From assembly GCA_900546785.1 (NCBI GenBank), contig URED01000012.1:1-49981 (forward strand): a DNA stretch of 49,981 bases. The letters are read 5' to 3'. The notes beneath the pieces were generated by a model. The model saw nothing but the letters and a program-made list of their open reading frames with translations, was not told the DNA's origin and ran no database searches. Below, piece after piece: positions 41,075-49,981 of this stretch. The translations under genes and the position numbers were made by a program. The DNA comes from an uncultured Oscillospiraceae bacterium (GTDB taxonomy: Bacteria > Bacillota > Clostridia > Oscillospirales > Acutalibacteraceae). Each line of letters starts with the position of its first letter. The stretch's first letter is position 1.

Positions 41075-41860
41075 TTAAATGATATGCTTTTCTTCAAGCT
41101 TGGCAATAATATAATCCGCCGATTCCTGGGGCGTGTCAAGCTGCACCTTTTCTCCGGCGCCTTTTCTTACCTTATCGGAAGCCTTGGCGATCTTTGTAGG
41201 CGAGCCGCTGAGGCCGAGGTTGGAATCGTCAACATCTTTCAGATCCGCTCTGCCCCAAACGGTTATATCCTTTTTATAAGCGTCAAAGATACCGCCGGGC
41301 GTCATATATCTGGGGTCATTCAGCTCAGAAAGCGCGGTGATCAGCACGGGCATCTTTGCCCTGAGCATATGATATCTGTCATCAAACTGGCGCTTAACGA
41401 CAACGCTGTCGCCCTCAAGCTTGATATCCTCCGCATAGGAGATGACCGGAATGCCGAGATGCTCCGCGATCTGCGGGCCTACCTGCGCGGTATCGCCGTC
41501 GATCGCCTGACGGCCGGTGATGATGATATCGTAATCGATATTTCTGAGCGCGCCTGCGATCGTTGTGGAGGTTGCCCATGTATCTGCGCCGCCGAGCACT
41601 CTGTCCGTTACAAGGATACCGTCGTCAGCACCCATGGCCATAGCCTCGCGCAGAACCTCCTCTGCCTTGGGCAGACCCATGGTAAGCGCCGTTACGTGCG
41701 CGCCTGTTTCATCCTTTATACGAAGCGCAGCCTCAAGGCCGGCTTTATCATCGGGATTCATGATAGAGAGCATTGCCGCTCTGTTCAAAGTACCGTCCGG
41801 GTTAAACTGAACACCGCCCTTTGTATCCGGCACCTGCTTAATACAAACTACTATATTCAT
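41075..41860 (-). CDS. etfB: Electron transfer flavoprotein, beta subunit
   Basis: A 261-residue partner of EtfA. MNIVVCIKQVPDTKGGVQ at the start and the AMAMGADDGILVTDRVLGGADTWAT and TGRQAIDGDTAQVGPQ segments are family signatures; the beta subunit holds a nucleotide/FAD and is the NADH-side subunit in bifurcating complexes. GGAGGG precedes the ATG. It lies between bcd (12 bp gap) and etfA (13 bp gap). Confidence 0.96.
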   Translation of the reverse strand: MNIVVCIKQVPDTKGGVQFNPDGTLNRAAMLSIMNPDDKAGLEAALRIKDETGAHVTALTMGLPKAEEVLREAMAMGADDGILVTDRVLGGADTWATSTTIAGALRNIDYDIIITGRQAIDGDTAQVGPQIAEHLGIPVISYAEDIKLEGDSVVVKRQFDDRYHMLRAKMPVLITALSELNDPRYMTPGGIFDAYKKDITVWGRADLKDVDDSNLGLSGSPTKIAKASDKVRKGAGEKVQLDTPQESADYIIAKLEEKHII

Positions 41861-41872
41861 TCCTAACCCTCC

Positions 41873-43027
41873 TTATTTGAGCAGATTTCCGCTGATGACC
41901 ATACGCTGAACTTCCGAAGTGCCCTCGTAGATCTCCGTTATCTTCGCATCGCGCATCATGCGCTCAACTTCATATTCTCTGATATATCCGTAGCCGCCGA
42001 AGAGCTGAACCACCTTGGTTGTAACATCCATAGCCGTTTCCGCCGCAAACAGCTTTGCCTGTGCCGCCTCAACGGAATAGGTCTTCTGCGTTGCCTTTGC
42101 CATAGCGGCTTTGTAAACAAGCATTTTTGCAGCCTCAACCTCTGTTGCAAGATTTGCAAGCTGGAACTGCGTATTCTGGAAAGCGCCGATGGCTCTGCCG
42201 AACTGCTTTCTTTCCTTAACGTATTCCACGCATCTGTCCAGCGCGCCCTCTGCAATGCCGAGCGCCTGCGCCGCAATGCCTATACGGCCGCCGTCAAGGG
42301 TGTGCATGGCAATACCGAAGCCCTTGCCCCTTGCGCCGAGCAGATTATCCTTGGGGATCCTGCAATCCTGGAAGATAAGCTCATACGTGGAAGAACCGCG
42401 GATACCCATTTTCTTTTCCTTTGTACCGAAAAGGAATCCGGGCGCCGTCTTGGGAACGATGAACGCCGAAAACAGCTTTTTCTTTCTGCCTCTCTTATCC
42501 TCAACCACATCGGTTACGGCAATCACGATATAAATATCAGCCTCTTTGCCGTTTGTGATAAAGCACTTAGAACCGTTGAGCACCCACTCATCGCCGTCCA
42601 GCACCGCCTTGGTCTGCGCGCCCTGCGCGTCCGTGCCGGCGCCCGGCTCTGTAAGAGCGAACGCACCCAAAAGTTCTCCGCTTGCAAGCGGCTTTAAGAA
42701 CTTCTGCTTCTGCTCCTCCGTGCCGTAGGTCAAAATCGGATCGCAGCACAGCGAGGTGTGCGCAGATACGATAACGCTTGTGGTAGCGCACGCCTTGGCA
42801 AGCTCCTCAACGCACATAACGTATGTAAGCGGATCGCAGCCCTGGCCGCCGTACTCCTTGGGGATCGGGATACCGAGAAAGCCGATCTTCTGCATCTTTG
42901 TTACCGTTTCTCTGGGGAACTGCTCGGTCTCATCGGTTTCAACAGCAAGCGGCTTAACTTCGTTTTCCGTGAAATCGGCGAAAAGCTTTCTTGCCATTTC
43001 ATGCTCTTTGCTTAATGTGAAATCCAT
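41873..43027 (-). CDS. bcd: Butyryl-CoA dehydrogenase (short-chain acyl-CoA dehydrogenase)
   Basis: A 384-residue FAD enzyme reducing crotonyl-CoA to butyryl-CoA. FALTEPGAGTDAQ near 127-139 binds the flavin, GGYGYIREYEVERMMRDAKI near 340-359 is the second signature, and the catalytic Glu is in IYEGTSEVQR near 363-372. GGAGGA precedes the ATG. The three genes bcd-etfB-etfA form the bifurcating complex. A 136-bp gap with a hairpin separates bcd from hbd, the only long gap in the operon. Confidence 0.95.
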   Translation of the reverse strand: MDFTLSKEHEMARKLFADFTENEVKPLAVETDETEQFPRETVTKMQKIGFLGIPIPKEYGGQGCDPLTYVMCVEELAKACATTSVIVSAHTSLCCDPILTYGTEEQKQKFLKPLASGELLGAFALTEPGAGTDAQGAQTKAVLDGDEWVLNGSKCFITNGKEADIYIVIAVTDVVEDKRGRKKKLFSAFIVPKTAPGFLFGTKEKKMGIRGSSTYELIFQDCRIPKDNLLGARGKGFGIAMHTLDGGRIGIAAQALGIAEGALDRCVEYVKERKQFGRAIGAFQNTQFQLANLATEVEAAKMLVYKAAMAKATQKTYSVEAAQAKLFAAETAMDVTTKVVQLFGGYGYIREYEVERMMRDAKITEIYEGTSEVQRMVISGNLLK

Positions 43028-43104
43028 TAAAATATCCTCCGTAAGTATTTTACATCATTTATGGCTGCGGCATAGGATACGGTCTGCGCCGCTCTCATAT
43101 GCCT

Positions 43105-43151
43105 GAACACAGCCTAAAGGCTTCCGCCGTGTTCCGGGCGAAAGCCTTTTT
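43105..43151 (-). promoter_or_regulatory. Alternative hairpins between hbd and bcd
   Basis: On the minus strand AAAGGCTTTCGCC pairs with GGCGGAAGCCTTT (43116-43150). A second stem, GAACAC with GTGTTC (43105-43110/43129-43134), uses the loop of the first, so both cannot form at once. No strong U-run follows. It could adjust the ratio of the upstream (thl-crt-hbd) and downstream (bcd-etfB-etfA) halves. Confidence 0.45.
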
Positions 43152-43163
43152 AACTATTTATGA

Positions 43164-44003
43164 TTACTTGCGGTAATCGTAGAAGCCAACGCCGGTCTTT
43201 CTGCCGAGCTTGCCTGCGCGTACCATCTTCTTAAGAAGCGTAGCGGGGCGGTATTTCGGATCGCCGGTCTCGCTGTAGATCGTTTCCATAATAGCAAGCA
43301 CGATATCAAGGCCTACATAATCGCCAAGCTCCAGCGGGCCCATGGGGTGGTTTGCGCCCAGCTTCATGGCGGTGTCGATATCCTCAACACTTGCAATGCC
43401 CATTTCATAAACGGTGATGCCCTCGTTGATAAGCGGAATAAGGATTCTGTTTACTACGAATCCGGGAGCCTCTTTTACCTCAACGGGCGTTTTGCCGATC
43501 TCTACGGAAATCGCCTTGATTTTCTCTACCATTTCGGCAGGGGTGTTCGCGCCTGCAATAACCTCAATCAGCTTCATAACGGGAGCGGGATTGAAGAAGT
43601 GCATGCCGATGAGCGGTCTGTCAAGTCCTGCGCCGATCTCCGTGATAGAAAGCGAAGAGGTGTTTGTGGCAAACATGCAATCGGGTTTAACGATATCCTG
43701 AAGCTCCTTGAAAGTCTGCTTTTTAACATCCATAACCTCAAGAGCCGCCTCTACGATAAGATCGCAGTCTGTGCAGATCTCTTTTGTGCCCGTGGTGATC
43801 TTTGCAAGAATGGCGTCTGCCGCAGCCTGCTCCATCTTGCCCTTTGCAATTCTCTTTTCAAAGCCCTTTGCGATCTTTGCTTTTCCGTTTGCTGCAAATT
43901 CCTCGTTAATATCGCAAAGGATTACTTCATAACCGTCTACCTGCGCAAATGCCTGCGCAATGCCGGAACCCATTGTGCCGGCGCCTATAATTCCAACTTT
44001 CAT
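43164..44003 (-). CDS. hbd: 3-hydroxybutyryl-CoA dehydrogenase
   Basis: A 279-residue enzyme reducing acetoacetyl-CoA to 3-hydroxybutyryl-CoA with NAD(P)[18 protein letters not shown] at the start is the nucleotide-binding motif. The catalytic His/Glu pair lies in [16 protein letters not shown] near 134-149. The C-terminal domain has [24 protein letters not shown] precedes the ATG. Third gene after thl and crt. Confidence 0.97.
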   Translation of the reverse strand: MKVGIIGAGTMGSGIAQAFAQVDGYEVILCDINEEFAANGKAKIAKGFEKRIAKGKMEQAAADAILAKITTGTKEICTDCDLIVEAALEVMDVKKQTFKELQDIVKPDCMFATNTSSLSITEIGAGLDRPLIGMHFFNPAPVMKLIEVIAGANTPAEMVEKIKAISVEIGKTPVEVKEAPGFVVNRILIPLINEGITVYEMGIASVEDIDTAMKLGANHPMGPLELGDYVGLDIVLAIMETIYSETGDPKYRPATLLKKMVRAGKLGRKTGVGFYDYRK

Positions 44004-44020
44004 TATTTTTTCCTCCCTGA

Positions 44021-44806
44021 TTATTTATTTTTAAAAGGCTCTTTTACCTTATCCTTATTCCTGTCAAGGAAAAACGCCATTCCGTATCTCTGATCCTCTG
44101 TTTCAAAGCAGTTGCCGAACAGCTTTTCCTCTATTTCAATGCCGCTTTCAATATCCGTCTGCAGTCCGTCATTGATTGCCTTTTTGCAGTTTCTTACGGC
44201 GATCGGTGCGTTTGCGGCAATGATGGAAGCCATCTTCTTTGCCGCGCCCATAAGCTCCTCTGCCGGGTAAACCGCGTTTACAAGACCGATCCTGAGCGCC
44301 TCTGGCGCCTTGATATTTCTTGCGGTATAGATAAGCTGCTTTGCCATGCCGACGCCGATTGTGCGCGCCAGGCGCTGCGTGCCGCCGAAGCCCGGTGTGA
44401 TGCCGAGACCTACCTCCGGCTGGCCGAATACGGCGTTTTCAGAGCAGATTCTTATATCGCACGCAAGTGATATCTCGCACCCGCCGCCGAGCGCAAAGCC
44501 GTTTACGGCTGCGATAACGGGGATCGGCAGTGTTTCCAGCTTTCTGAAAACATCATTGCCTTTCTTACCGAACGCCTCGCCTTCCGCCTTGGTCAGGCTG
44601 CTCATCTCGCCGATATCCGCGCCTGCAACAAAGGATTTCTCACCTGCGCCGGTAAGGATAAGCACGCGCACCTCGTTAAGGTCAACAGCGTCAAGCGCCT
44701 CGTTCAGTTCGTCAAGCACGGCGCTGTTCAGCGCGTTCAGTGCCTTGGGGCGGTTTATGGTGAGCACCGCAACCGCGTTTTCAACTTCATAATTGATAAA
44801 TTCCAT
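44021..44806 (-). CDS. crt: Crotonase (3-hydroxybutyryl-CoA dehydratase)
   Basis: A 261-residue enoyl-CoA hydratase that dehydrates 3-hydroxybutyryl-CoA to crotonyl-CoA. The oxyanion-hole segments [12 protein letters not shown] near 60-71 and [19 protein letters not shown] near 102-120, and the catalytic Glu pair in [20 protein letters not shown] near 127-146, are visible. ATG at 44806 is chosen, eight bases after GAGG; an in-frame TTG lies six bases earlier. It lies between thl and hbd. Confidence 0.96.
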   Translation of the reverse strand: MEFINYEVENAVAVLTINRPKALNALNSAVLDELNEALDAVDLNEVRVLILTGAGEKSFVAGADIGEMSSLTKAEGEAFGKKGNDVFRKLETLPIPVIAAVNGFALGGGCEISLACDIRICSENAVFGQPEVGLGITPGFGGTQRLARTIGVGMAKQLIYTARNIKAPEALRIGLVNAVYPAEELMGAAKKMASIIAANAPIAVRNCKKAINDGLQTDIESGIEIEEKLFGNCFETEDQRYGMAFFLDRNKDKVKEPFKNK

Positions 44807-44833
44807 ATCCAAGTCCTCTTAACCCAAGTGTAA

Positions 44834-46015
44834 TCAATCTCTTTCAACAACGGTTGCGCAGCCCATTCCGCCGCCGATGCAAAGCGTTGCAAGGCCTTTC
44901 TTGGCGTCTCTTCTCTGCATCTCGTGAAGCAGCGTTACAAGGATACGGCAGCCGGAAGCTCCTACCGGGTGACCAAGTGCGATCGCGCCGCCGTTTACGT
45001 TGAGCTTGGAAAGATCAAAGTTAAGATCTCTGCCTACTGCAATGGACTGCGCGGCAAATGCCTCGTTCGCCTCGATAAGATCCATGTCGTCAACCGTCAT
45101 GCCGATCTTCTTCATAAGCTTCTGGGTTGCTGCTACGGGGCCGATACCCATAATGGAGGGATCAACGCCTGCAAGCGCGCCGCCTACCCAAGTAGCCATC
45201 GGCTTAACGCCAAGCTCTTTTGCCTTTTCCTCGCTCATAACAACAACTGCTGCTGCGCCGTCATTGATACCCGAGGAGTTACCGGCGGTAACGATGCCGT
45301 CCTTCTTAAATGCAGGGCGAAGCTTTGCAAGGCCTTCAGCCGTGATGCCGGCTCTGGGACCTTCGTCCGTATCAAATACAACGGTTTCTTTCTTTTTCTT
45401 GAGCTCTACGGGCACGATCTCATCCTTGAACTTGCCCTCTGCGATCGCCTGCTGGCACTTCTGCTGGCTGTTTGCGGCGAACTCGTCAAGCTCTTCACGG
45501 GTGATGCCGTACTTCTCACAAACATTCTCTGCCGTGATGCCCATGTGATAATCATTGAACGCATCCCAAAGCGCGTCTTTGATCATGGTATCCACTGCCT
45601 GTGCATGACCCATGCGGTAGCCGTAACGGCCCTGCATAAGCGCATAGGGCGCCATACTCATGTTTTCCATACCGCCGGCAACAACGATATCCGCGTCGCC
45701 GCACTGAATCATCTGCGCTGCAAGATTTACGCAGTTCAGACCGGAACCGCAAACAACATTGATGGTAACGGCGGGAGCCTCTATCGGCAGCCCTGCTTTG
45801 ATGGAAGCCTGGCGGGCAACATTCTGACCCTGACCGGCCTGAATAACACAGCCCATGTAAACATGGTCTACCTGATCTGCGGGAACGCCTGCTCTTTCAA
45901 GCGCGTTCTTGATTACGATTGCGCCGAGATCTACGGCAGGAGTGGTGCTCAGAGAGCCGCCCATCGTGCCGATCGCCGTACGGCAAGCGCCTGCAATAAC
46001 AACTTTTTTAGACAT
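44834..46015 (-). CDS. thl: Acetyl-CoA acetyltransferase (thiolase)
   Basis: A 393-residue biosynthetic thiolase condensing two acetyl-CoA to acetoacetyl-CoA. The acylated Cys is in [14 protein letters not shown] near 86-99. [18 protein letters not shown] near 341-358 and [10 protein letters not shown] near 377-386 hold the catalytic His and Cys. ATG at 46015 follows GTGAGGTAA; the longer frame to 46111 would run through the promoter. First gene of the butyrate operon. Confidence 0.97.
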   Translation of the reverse strand: MSKKVVIAGACRTAIGTMGGSLSTTPAVDLGAIVIKNALERAGVPADQVDHVYMGCVIQAGQGQNVARQASIKAGLPIEAPAVTINVVCGSGLNCVNLAAQMIQCGDADIVVAGGMENMSMAPYALMQGRYGYRMGHAQAVDTMIKDALWDAFNDYHMGITAENVCEKYGITREELDEFAANSQQKCQQAIAEGKFKDEIVPVELKKKKETVVFDTDEGPRAGITAEGLAKLRPAFKKDGIVTAGNSSGINDGAAAVVVMSEEKAKELGVKPMATWVGGALAGVDPSIMGIGPVAATQKLMKKIGMTVDDMDLIEANEAFAAQSIAVGRDLNFDLSKLNVNGGAIALGHPVGASGCRILVTLLHEMQRRDAKKGLATLCIGGGMGCATVVERD

Positions 46016-46082
46016 AATGATTACCTCACTTTTCATATTTGCGCCCTTTTTTACAGGGGGGCGGGTTTCAAACCTTGCCAAT

Positions 46083-46111
46083 ATAATAATATAAGAATTT
46101 TGGATTGTCAA
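46083..46111 (-). promoter_or_regulatory. Promoter of the butyrate operon
   Basis: On the minus strand TTGACA (46106-46111) and TATTAT (46083-46088) are 17 bases apart. The leader to thl is about 60 bases long. Confidence 0.8.
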
Positions 46112-46381
46112 TAATTTAACAAATTTTCGGCAAACATAATAAAATTATCAGAATTTAAATGGATTTTTCGTGCATTTTGAGCGCTGAAAAAACGCGTAAA
46201 AATCCGCTGTTAAGCCGTTTTTATAACTTTGTGTGAATTTTAGCAATCTTTTTCCTGTTTTTGGCATTCACGCCTGTAAATAGCTGTTTTGCATCTTTGC
46301 AAACGGTTTTGCCGCTATATACCTGTAAGCGCCGCTATATCATCATAACAAAACCGGCTCTGTAAAATAAAAACGCAACAG
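46112..46381. other. Gene-free stretch upstream of the butyrate promoter
   Basis: No gene is seen. GCCGCTATAT occurs twice in the same orientation, near 46311 and 46331, 20 bases apart (two helical turns), which could be a regulator site but is far (about 200 bp) from the thl promoter. The rest is AT-rich and otherwise featureless. Confidence 0.4.
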
Positions 46382-46418
46382 AAATAAAAAAGAGCGGCAA
46401 TACGAAAGATTGCCGCTC
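46382..46418 (-). terminator. Terminator after the unknown anchored protein
   Basis: On the minus strand GAGCGGCAAT pairs with ATTGCCGCTC around CTTTCGT, followed by TTTTTTATTTC. It lies ten bases after the stop. Confidence 0.9.
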
Positions 46419-46428
46419 AAAAAAACTT

Positions 46429-47343
46429 TTATGCTAAAGCTAAGCCTTTTTCTGTAAGCTGCTCGTCGGTAGCCGGGAACGTGTTCTTATAAACGATGTC
46501 AAGCGACGCGCTCTTATCCGTAATTACAGATACGTTCGCGTGTGAAACATCAATGTGCACAAGCATCGTATATTCGCCGGAAAGGATCTCTCCGGTAGCG
46601 GTGTCGATCGTAACCGTACCCGTGCCGCCGCTGTAATCTACAACAAAGTTATCCGCAATCGTGCCCGAAGAGAAAGAAAGAACGCTTATGGATTCAACAG
46701 TGGATGTGATATCGCCGAGGGTATTGAAGAAATGACCCTGTGCGTCCTGACCGGGCATGGAAAGAACAACGCCCTTGGGCTGGATTGTGATATTGATCGT
46801 ACCGTCTCCGTTATCAACAACATTGGCAGCTTCAACGTCTTCCGCCGTAAGCAGCGAGGTGTTAACGTTGATACCGTCTCCTACCGTATCCGCTTCGGGA
46901 CTGATATTGCCGCAGGGCGGGAGACCCTTGAGGTTTGGTGTAAACAGACTGTCAAGGATAGTGGGCACAAGATTATCAATAATACTGTTTGACTGGCCCT
47001 CAACCAAAAGATTCTCTATAGTGATGCTCTCAATACCAAGCAGTTTATAATATGTGGCGGTCGTGCCGTTATCATTATACTGCGCGGTAAGCGATTTCGT
47101 GTAATTGTAGCATTCTACATAATAATTTACAACATCTTCAACCGTGTTGAATTCAATGCCGCCGTATGTACCTGCTGCAAAAGGCTCTATTGTGGAAGCG
47201 GAAGCGTCTGCATCAGTAGGCGCGGCCTCATAAGCGTTACCGGGAGAAACAACGGTAACGACAAGAACGAGACCTATAATTGCTATTACGAGCAGAACCG
47301 CTAAAAATTTATTGAAATTTCCGAGTTTTGAATTTGCTTTCAT
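46429..47343 (-). CDS. Unknown membrane-anchored extracytoplasmic protein
   Basis: A 304-residue protein that is not recognised. Residues 1-10 are basic, about 11-33 form one membrane segment (FLAVLLVIAIIGLVLVVTVV), and the rest is exported, acidic and beta-rich with many Thr, Val and Asp. Possible repeats of the type TVDxxTGEILSGEYTMLVHI near the end recall lipocalin-like or SRPBCC-like proteins. It has only one Cys (in LPPCGNI), so it is not a lipoprotein. ATG at 47343 follows AAGGGGGA; a frame from 47388 would overlap the promoter. It is a single-gene unit. Confidence 0.75.
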   Translation of the reverse strand: MKANSKLGNFNKFLAVLLVIAIIGLVLVVTVVSPGNAYEAAPTDADASASTIEPFAAGTYGGIEFNTVEDVVNYYVECYNYTKSLTAQYNDNGTTATYYKLLGIESITIENLLVEGQSNSIIDNLVPTILDSLFTPNLKGLPPCGNISPEADTVGDGINVNTSLLTAEDVEAANVVDNGDGTINITIQPKGVVLSMPGQDAQGHFFNTLGDITSTVESISVLSFSSGTIADNFVVDYSGGTGTVTIDTATGEILSGEYTMLVHIDVSHANVSVITDKSASLDIVYKNTFPATDEQLTEKGLALA

Positions 47344-47367
47344 GGTGAAATTCCCCCTTGCCATATA

Positions 47368-47396
47368 ATAATAACCTATTTCAATCATATTTTCAA
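47368..47396 (-). promoter_or_regulatory. Promoter of the unknown anchored protein
   Basis: TTGAAA (47391-47396) and TATTAT (47368-47373) on the minus strand with a 17-base spacer. Confidence 0.7.
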
Positions 47397-47476
47397 CATT
47401 TTTTTAAAATTATTATCAAATTTGTTCTTTGCGCCGATATTCAGCGCGGTTTACCCGTTCTCCGTTAAGTTTATTA

Positions 47477-47504
47477 TTGCATTTGCCGGCGTATGTGTTA
47501 AAAT
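47477..47504 (+). promoter_or_regulatory. Possible promoter of the ClC gene
   Basis: TTGCAT (47477-47482) and TAAAAT (47499-47504) with a 16-base spacer, about 60 bases before the start codon. Confidence 0.5.
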
Positions 47505-47563
47505 TGAATAAAATAGATATATATACGAATTGGCAAGCCGGTTCAGGCTTTTAAAGCGGAACA

Positions 47564-49132
47564 ATGAACAAGAAAGAAAAAAACACACTGAGAAAACTGC
47601 AAAAAAAGAATTATGAGGGCTTTTTACTGATCGTAAGAGGTATTGAAACAGGCGTGGCTGCCGGGCTTGTCTGCGTGCTGTTTCGATTTTTACTGTCAAA
47701 AGCCGAGGAATATCTTTACATTATAATAGAAAGCGTTAAAGGCAGCACAGTCAGATCCGTGCTTTGGATCGCCGCGCTTGCAGTGCTGGGGATCCTTGTT
47801 TCACTGGTCGTAAAACATGTGCCGGATTCCGGCGGAAGCGGCATACCGCAGGTGAGCGCCGAGGTCAAAGGCATACTCTCGCCGTGCTGGTGGAAAGTGA
47901 TACCGGCAAAGCTTTTCGGCGCCACGGTCTCCGTATTTTCCGGGCTGAGCCTGGGCAGAGAGGGTCCCAGCGTTCAGTTCGGGGCGATGGCGGCAAAGGG
48001 CGTTGCAAGGCTCACGCGGGCAGATAAGACCACCGAGCTGCGCATGCTCAGCTCCGGTGCCGGCGCGGGGCTTGCGGCGGCGTTCAACGCGCCGCTTGCG
48101 GGCGTTATGTTTGTGCTGGAGGAGATCCATAAAACCTTTGATAAAGCCGTGCTTTGCGTGGCTATCGTTGCCGCCGTTGTAGCGGATTTCATATCCAAGC
48201 TGTTTTTCGGGCAGGACACGGTTTTCAGCTACCAGTCGGAAACGATACCGCTGCGCACATACTGGCTGTTGATACTGTTCGGCATTCTTGCCGGGCTTTT
48301 CGGCGCGTTTTACAACACGGTAATGATCGCCTGCAAAGATCTTTTTGATAAAATACATAAAATTCCGCAGTGGATAAAATTTGCGTTCGTATTTGCCGTA
48401 AGCGGCATAACGGGCCTTTTTCTGCCGCAGGTGCTGTGCGGCGGGCACAGTATGGCGCAGCTGCTTGTTGAGGACCGCCCGTCCATAGGTATCATACTTG
48501 GGCTTTTTGCCGCAAAATTTATCTTCGGGGCTTTCAGCTTTTGCAGCGGCGCGCCGGGCGGAACGCTGTATCCCATGTGTATTTTGGGCGCCTACGGCGG
48601 CGTTGCATTTGCGCAGGCAGCAACGGCGCTGTTCGGAACAGATTCGTCACTGTGGCAGGATTTTGCCGTGCTCGGTATGGCGGGGCTCTTTGCTTCTATC
48701 GTGCGTGCCCCCGTAACGGGGATCATACTTGTTTTTGAGATCACGGGAAACCTGAACACGCTTTTGCCGCTTGCCGCAGTCAGCTTGATCTCTTACGCGG
48801 TTGCCGATGCGCTCTCAAGCACACCGTTTTACGAATCACTGCTTGAAAGGATTGAAAACGGCACACAAGCGAAAGCGGAAGTCAAAAAAAGCGAAAAGGT
48901 GCTGAAAACATACGTTATACCCCCGGGCAGCCCAGCGGACGGAAAAACGATAGCCGAGCTCGACTGGGGCAAGCACAGCGTTATCGTTTCCGTTGAGCGC
49001 GGGGAGATTTCCGTAACGCCCAAGGGCAACACGGTGCTGCACGCCGGCGATGTGCTTGTTTTTATGATAAGCCAAAGGCGGTTTTCCCAAAGCTGCGCAA
49101 AGATAGAAGCGCTGATAAACGCATCCTCGTAA
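47564..49132 (+). CDS. ClC-family chloride transporter with TrkA-C domain
   Basis: A 522-residue membrane protein. The chloride-filter motifs are GSGIP near 90 and GREGP near 127; the latter holds the gating Glu. The Glu pair in MFVLEEIHKTF matches the internal proton Glu of exchangers such as E. coli ClcA, so it is probably an H+/Cl- antiporter and not a channel. Residues about 450-515 form a TrkA-C (RCK_C) domain (VIPPGSPADGKTIAEL ... AGDVLVFMIS) that may bind a ligand. The ribosome binding site is weak. It is divergent from the unknown anchored protein. Confidence 0.94.
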   Translation: MNKKEKNTLRKLQKKNYEGFLLIVRGIETGVAAGLVCVLFRFLLSKAEEYLYIIIESVKGSTVRSVLWIAALAVLGILVSLVVKHVPDSGGSGIPQVSAEVKGILSPCWWKVIPAKLFGATVSVFSGLSLGREGPSVQFGAMAAKGVARLTRADKTTELRMLSSGAGAGLAAAFNAPLAGVMFVLEEIHKTFDKAVLCVAIVAAVVADFISKLFFGQDTVFSYQSETIPLRTYWLLILFGILAGLFGAFYNTVMIACKDLFDKIHKIPQWIKFAFVFAVSGITGLFLPQVLCGGHSMAQLLVEDRPSIGIILGLFAAKFIFGAFSFCSGAPGGTLYPMCILGAYGGVAFAQAATALFGTDSSLWQDFAVLGMAGLFASIVRAPVTGIILVFEITGNLNTLLPLAAVSLISYAVADALSSTPFYESLLERIENGTQAKAEVKKSEKVLKTYVIPPGSPADGKTIAELDWGKHSVIVSVERGEISVTPKGNTVLHAGDVLVFMISQRRFSQSCAKIEALINASS

Positions 49133-49145
49133 AGCGCAAAAAAAA

Positions 49146-49177
49146 CAGGGTGCCCCGGCTTAAACCGGGGCTCCCTG
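49146..49177 (+). terminator. Terminator after the ClC gene
   Basis: CAGGGTGCCCCGG pairs with CCGGGGCTCCCTG around CTTAAA, followed by T-rich sequence. Confidence 0.8.
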
Positions 49178-49295
49178 CGTTATATTCTGTAAAATATATA
49201 AAATTGTTTAAAGATGCAAGGCGGCATGATCTGCGCAGGTAATTGCACTATGATCAACCCGCTGTAATATGCCCATTCAAAAATCGGAAATATAT

Positions 49296-49324
49296 TTGCA
49301 AAAAGCGGAAAGCCGTGCTATAAT
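49296..49324 (+). promoter_or_regulatory. Promoter of the TetR-type gene
   Basis: TTGCAA (49296-49301) and TATAAT (49319-49324) with a 17-base spacer, about 53 bases before the start codon. Confidence 0.75.
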
Positions 49325-49377
49325 TCACAAGATACGATTCATAAATATCAACTTCCTGTCATACGGGGGATTCGAAA

Positions 49378-49981
49378 TTGAAAAGAGCCGAAAAAAATAA
49401 AAAAAGCACATCTGAAATTATAAACGCCGCGCTGAAGCTTTACGCAAAAACAGGCAGTTTTGATATTTCCGTAAACGAGCTGTGCCGCGAAAACAATATA
49501 TCCAAGGGCAAATTTTACCACTATTTTGCGTCCAAAGACGACCTTTTTAAGGTTGCCGCAAGCTATGTTATAGACGATATGTGCGAGGATATCGATCGTT
49601 TCCCCGTTTCAAAAAGCGCGTCTCTTGAAGAGAATCTGAAAAATTATTACGCCGCAAGAATTGATTATTGGCTGAAACACACGGATTATTTTATGCTTGC
49701 CTACATGCTGCTCTCCGGCAATGATTATGATTTTCGCCGTCAGTTTTCGCCGTTAAGAGCAAAATTTGACGCAAGCCTGAACAGCAAAACGCTTGAGATA
49801 ATCTACAGCGCAAACGTTGTTAAGAGTATATCAGACAACGAGATGCTTGAAGTCATGAAACTGATTTATGACAATATGTTTCTGACCAATATGCACAAAA
49901 TCATAACCGCCACCCTAAAAGGCGATACGGCGCACGCGCAAAAGCTGAGCGACGACCTTTTAGACCTATATACGCGGCTTA
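49378..49981 (+). CDS. TetR/AcrR-family regulator, cut by the window end
   Basis: At least 201 codons, open to the right edge. It starts with TTG at 49378 after GGGGGA. Residues about 10-60 are a TetR DNA-binding domain: IINAALKLYAKTGSFDISVN, then ELCRENNISKGKFYHYFASK with the HTH, then KDDLF. The rest is helical and ligand-binding in type. The target is unknown; TetR proteins often control a neighbouring exporter, which would lie beyond the window. Confidence 0.9.
   Translation, partial: MKRAEKNKKSTSEIINAALKLYAKTGSFDISVNELCRENNISKGKFYHYFASKDDLFKVAASYVIDDMCEDIDRFPVSKSASLEENLKNYYAARIDYWLKHTDYFMLAYMLLSGNDYDFRRQFSPLRAKFDASLNSKTLEIIYSANVVKSISDNEMLEVMKLIYDNMFLTNMHKIITATLKGDTAHAQKLSDDLLDLYTRL

Noticed and set aside
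44924..46114. A 396-residue plus-strand frame opposite thiolase
   Set aside because: It is antisense to thl, whose motifs are complete; the frame has unusual Cys and His content and no ribosome binding site.
46311..46341. A CRISPR-like repeat (two GCCGCTATAT words)
   Set aside because: There are only two ten-base copies with no further units or spacers.

Overview
The window looks like chromosomal DNA from an anaerobic, spore-forming, butyrate-producing member of the Clostridia, probably of the Oscillospiraceae/Ruminococcaceae type common in the gut. The evidence is spoVT (spore regulator), an L27 with the Firmicutes-type cleavable N-terminus next to its protease Prp, a complete thl-crt-hbd-bcd-etfB-etfA butyryl-CoA operon, a flavodiiron protein, FeoAAB iron uptake and many strong AGGAGG-type ribosome binding sites. 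This placement is inference from gene content; no 16S gene is present.

Layout. 1-200: a structured RNA ending in an intrinsic terminator. 246-3534: a feo ferrous iron operon (minus strand) with GTTAG-N6-CTAAC palindromes typical of DtxR/IdeR-like operators. 3594-4370: a short-chain dehydrogenase. 4572-8602: an accessory block with a 1113-residue membrane-anchored surface protein (16 beta-type modules joined by collagen-like Gly-X-Y linkers, then a BspA-like leucine-rich end), a small Cys-rich protein and a divergent XRE regulator. 8756-12681: translation and RNA-decay genes (rplU-prp-rpmA on minus; rpsO-pnp on plus, with a long hairpin before pnp). 12847-14909: MATE exporter and spoVT. 15031-20283: an alpha-galactoside locus (frameshifted alpha-galactosidase, GPH symporter, six-hairpin glycosidase). 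20466-22832: YczE-like membrane protein, an unannotated 49-residue exported peptide and a PAP2 phosphatase. 22904-23743: a scar zone with an S23-type gene broken by an in-frame stop, tRNA-Ser(GGA), and a duplicated tRNA 3' end.

23831-32444 is a nitrogen block: purF, a glutamate synthase split into five overlapping genes (amidotransferase, FMN/Fe-S synthase, four-cluster ferredoxin, FAD oxidoreductase, GXGXG domain) and, behind its own promoter and a leader terminator, glnA. Glutamine synthetase makes glutamine; split GOGAT and PurF consume it. A decayed glycerophosphodiesterase fragment lies between glnA and the GOGAT operon. 32520-39943: CapA-like protein, a 400-bp structured intergenic element, a DUF6465-like Lys/Ala-rich protein, HAD phosphatase, acyltransferase, FprA, ilvE and a YlmH-like S4 protein. 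40012-46111: the butyrate operon with its promoter. 46429-49981: an unknown membrane-anchored protein, a ClC transporter with TrkA-C tail, and a TetR regulator cut by the window edge.

The most unusual items are the modular collagen/BspA surface protein with its Cys-rich partner, the five-gene split glutamate synthase fused to purF in one unit, the A7 slippery site that would restore the alpha-galactosidase, the hidden 49-residue secreted peptide, the 33.8-34.1 kb element with interleaved stems, and the structured RNA at the left edge. No CRISPR array, insertion sequence, prophage or rRNA gene was seen.
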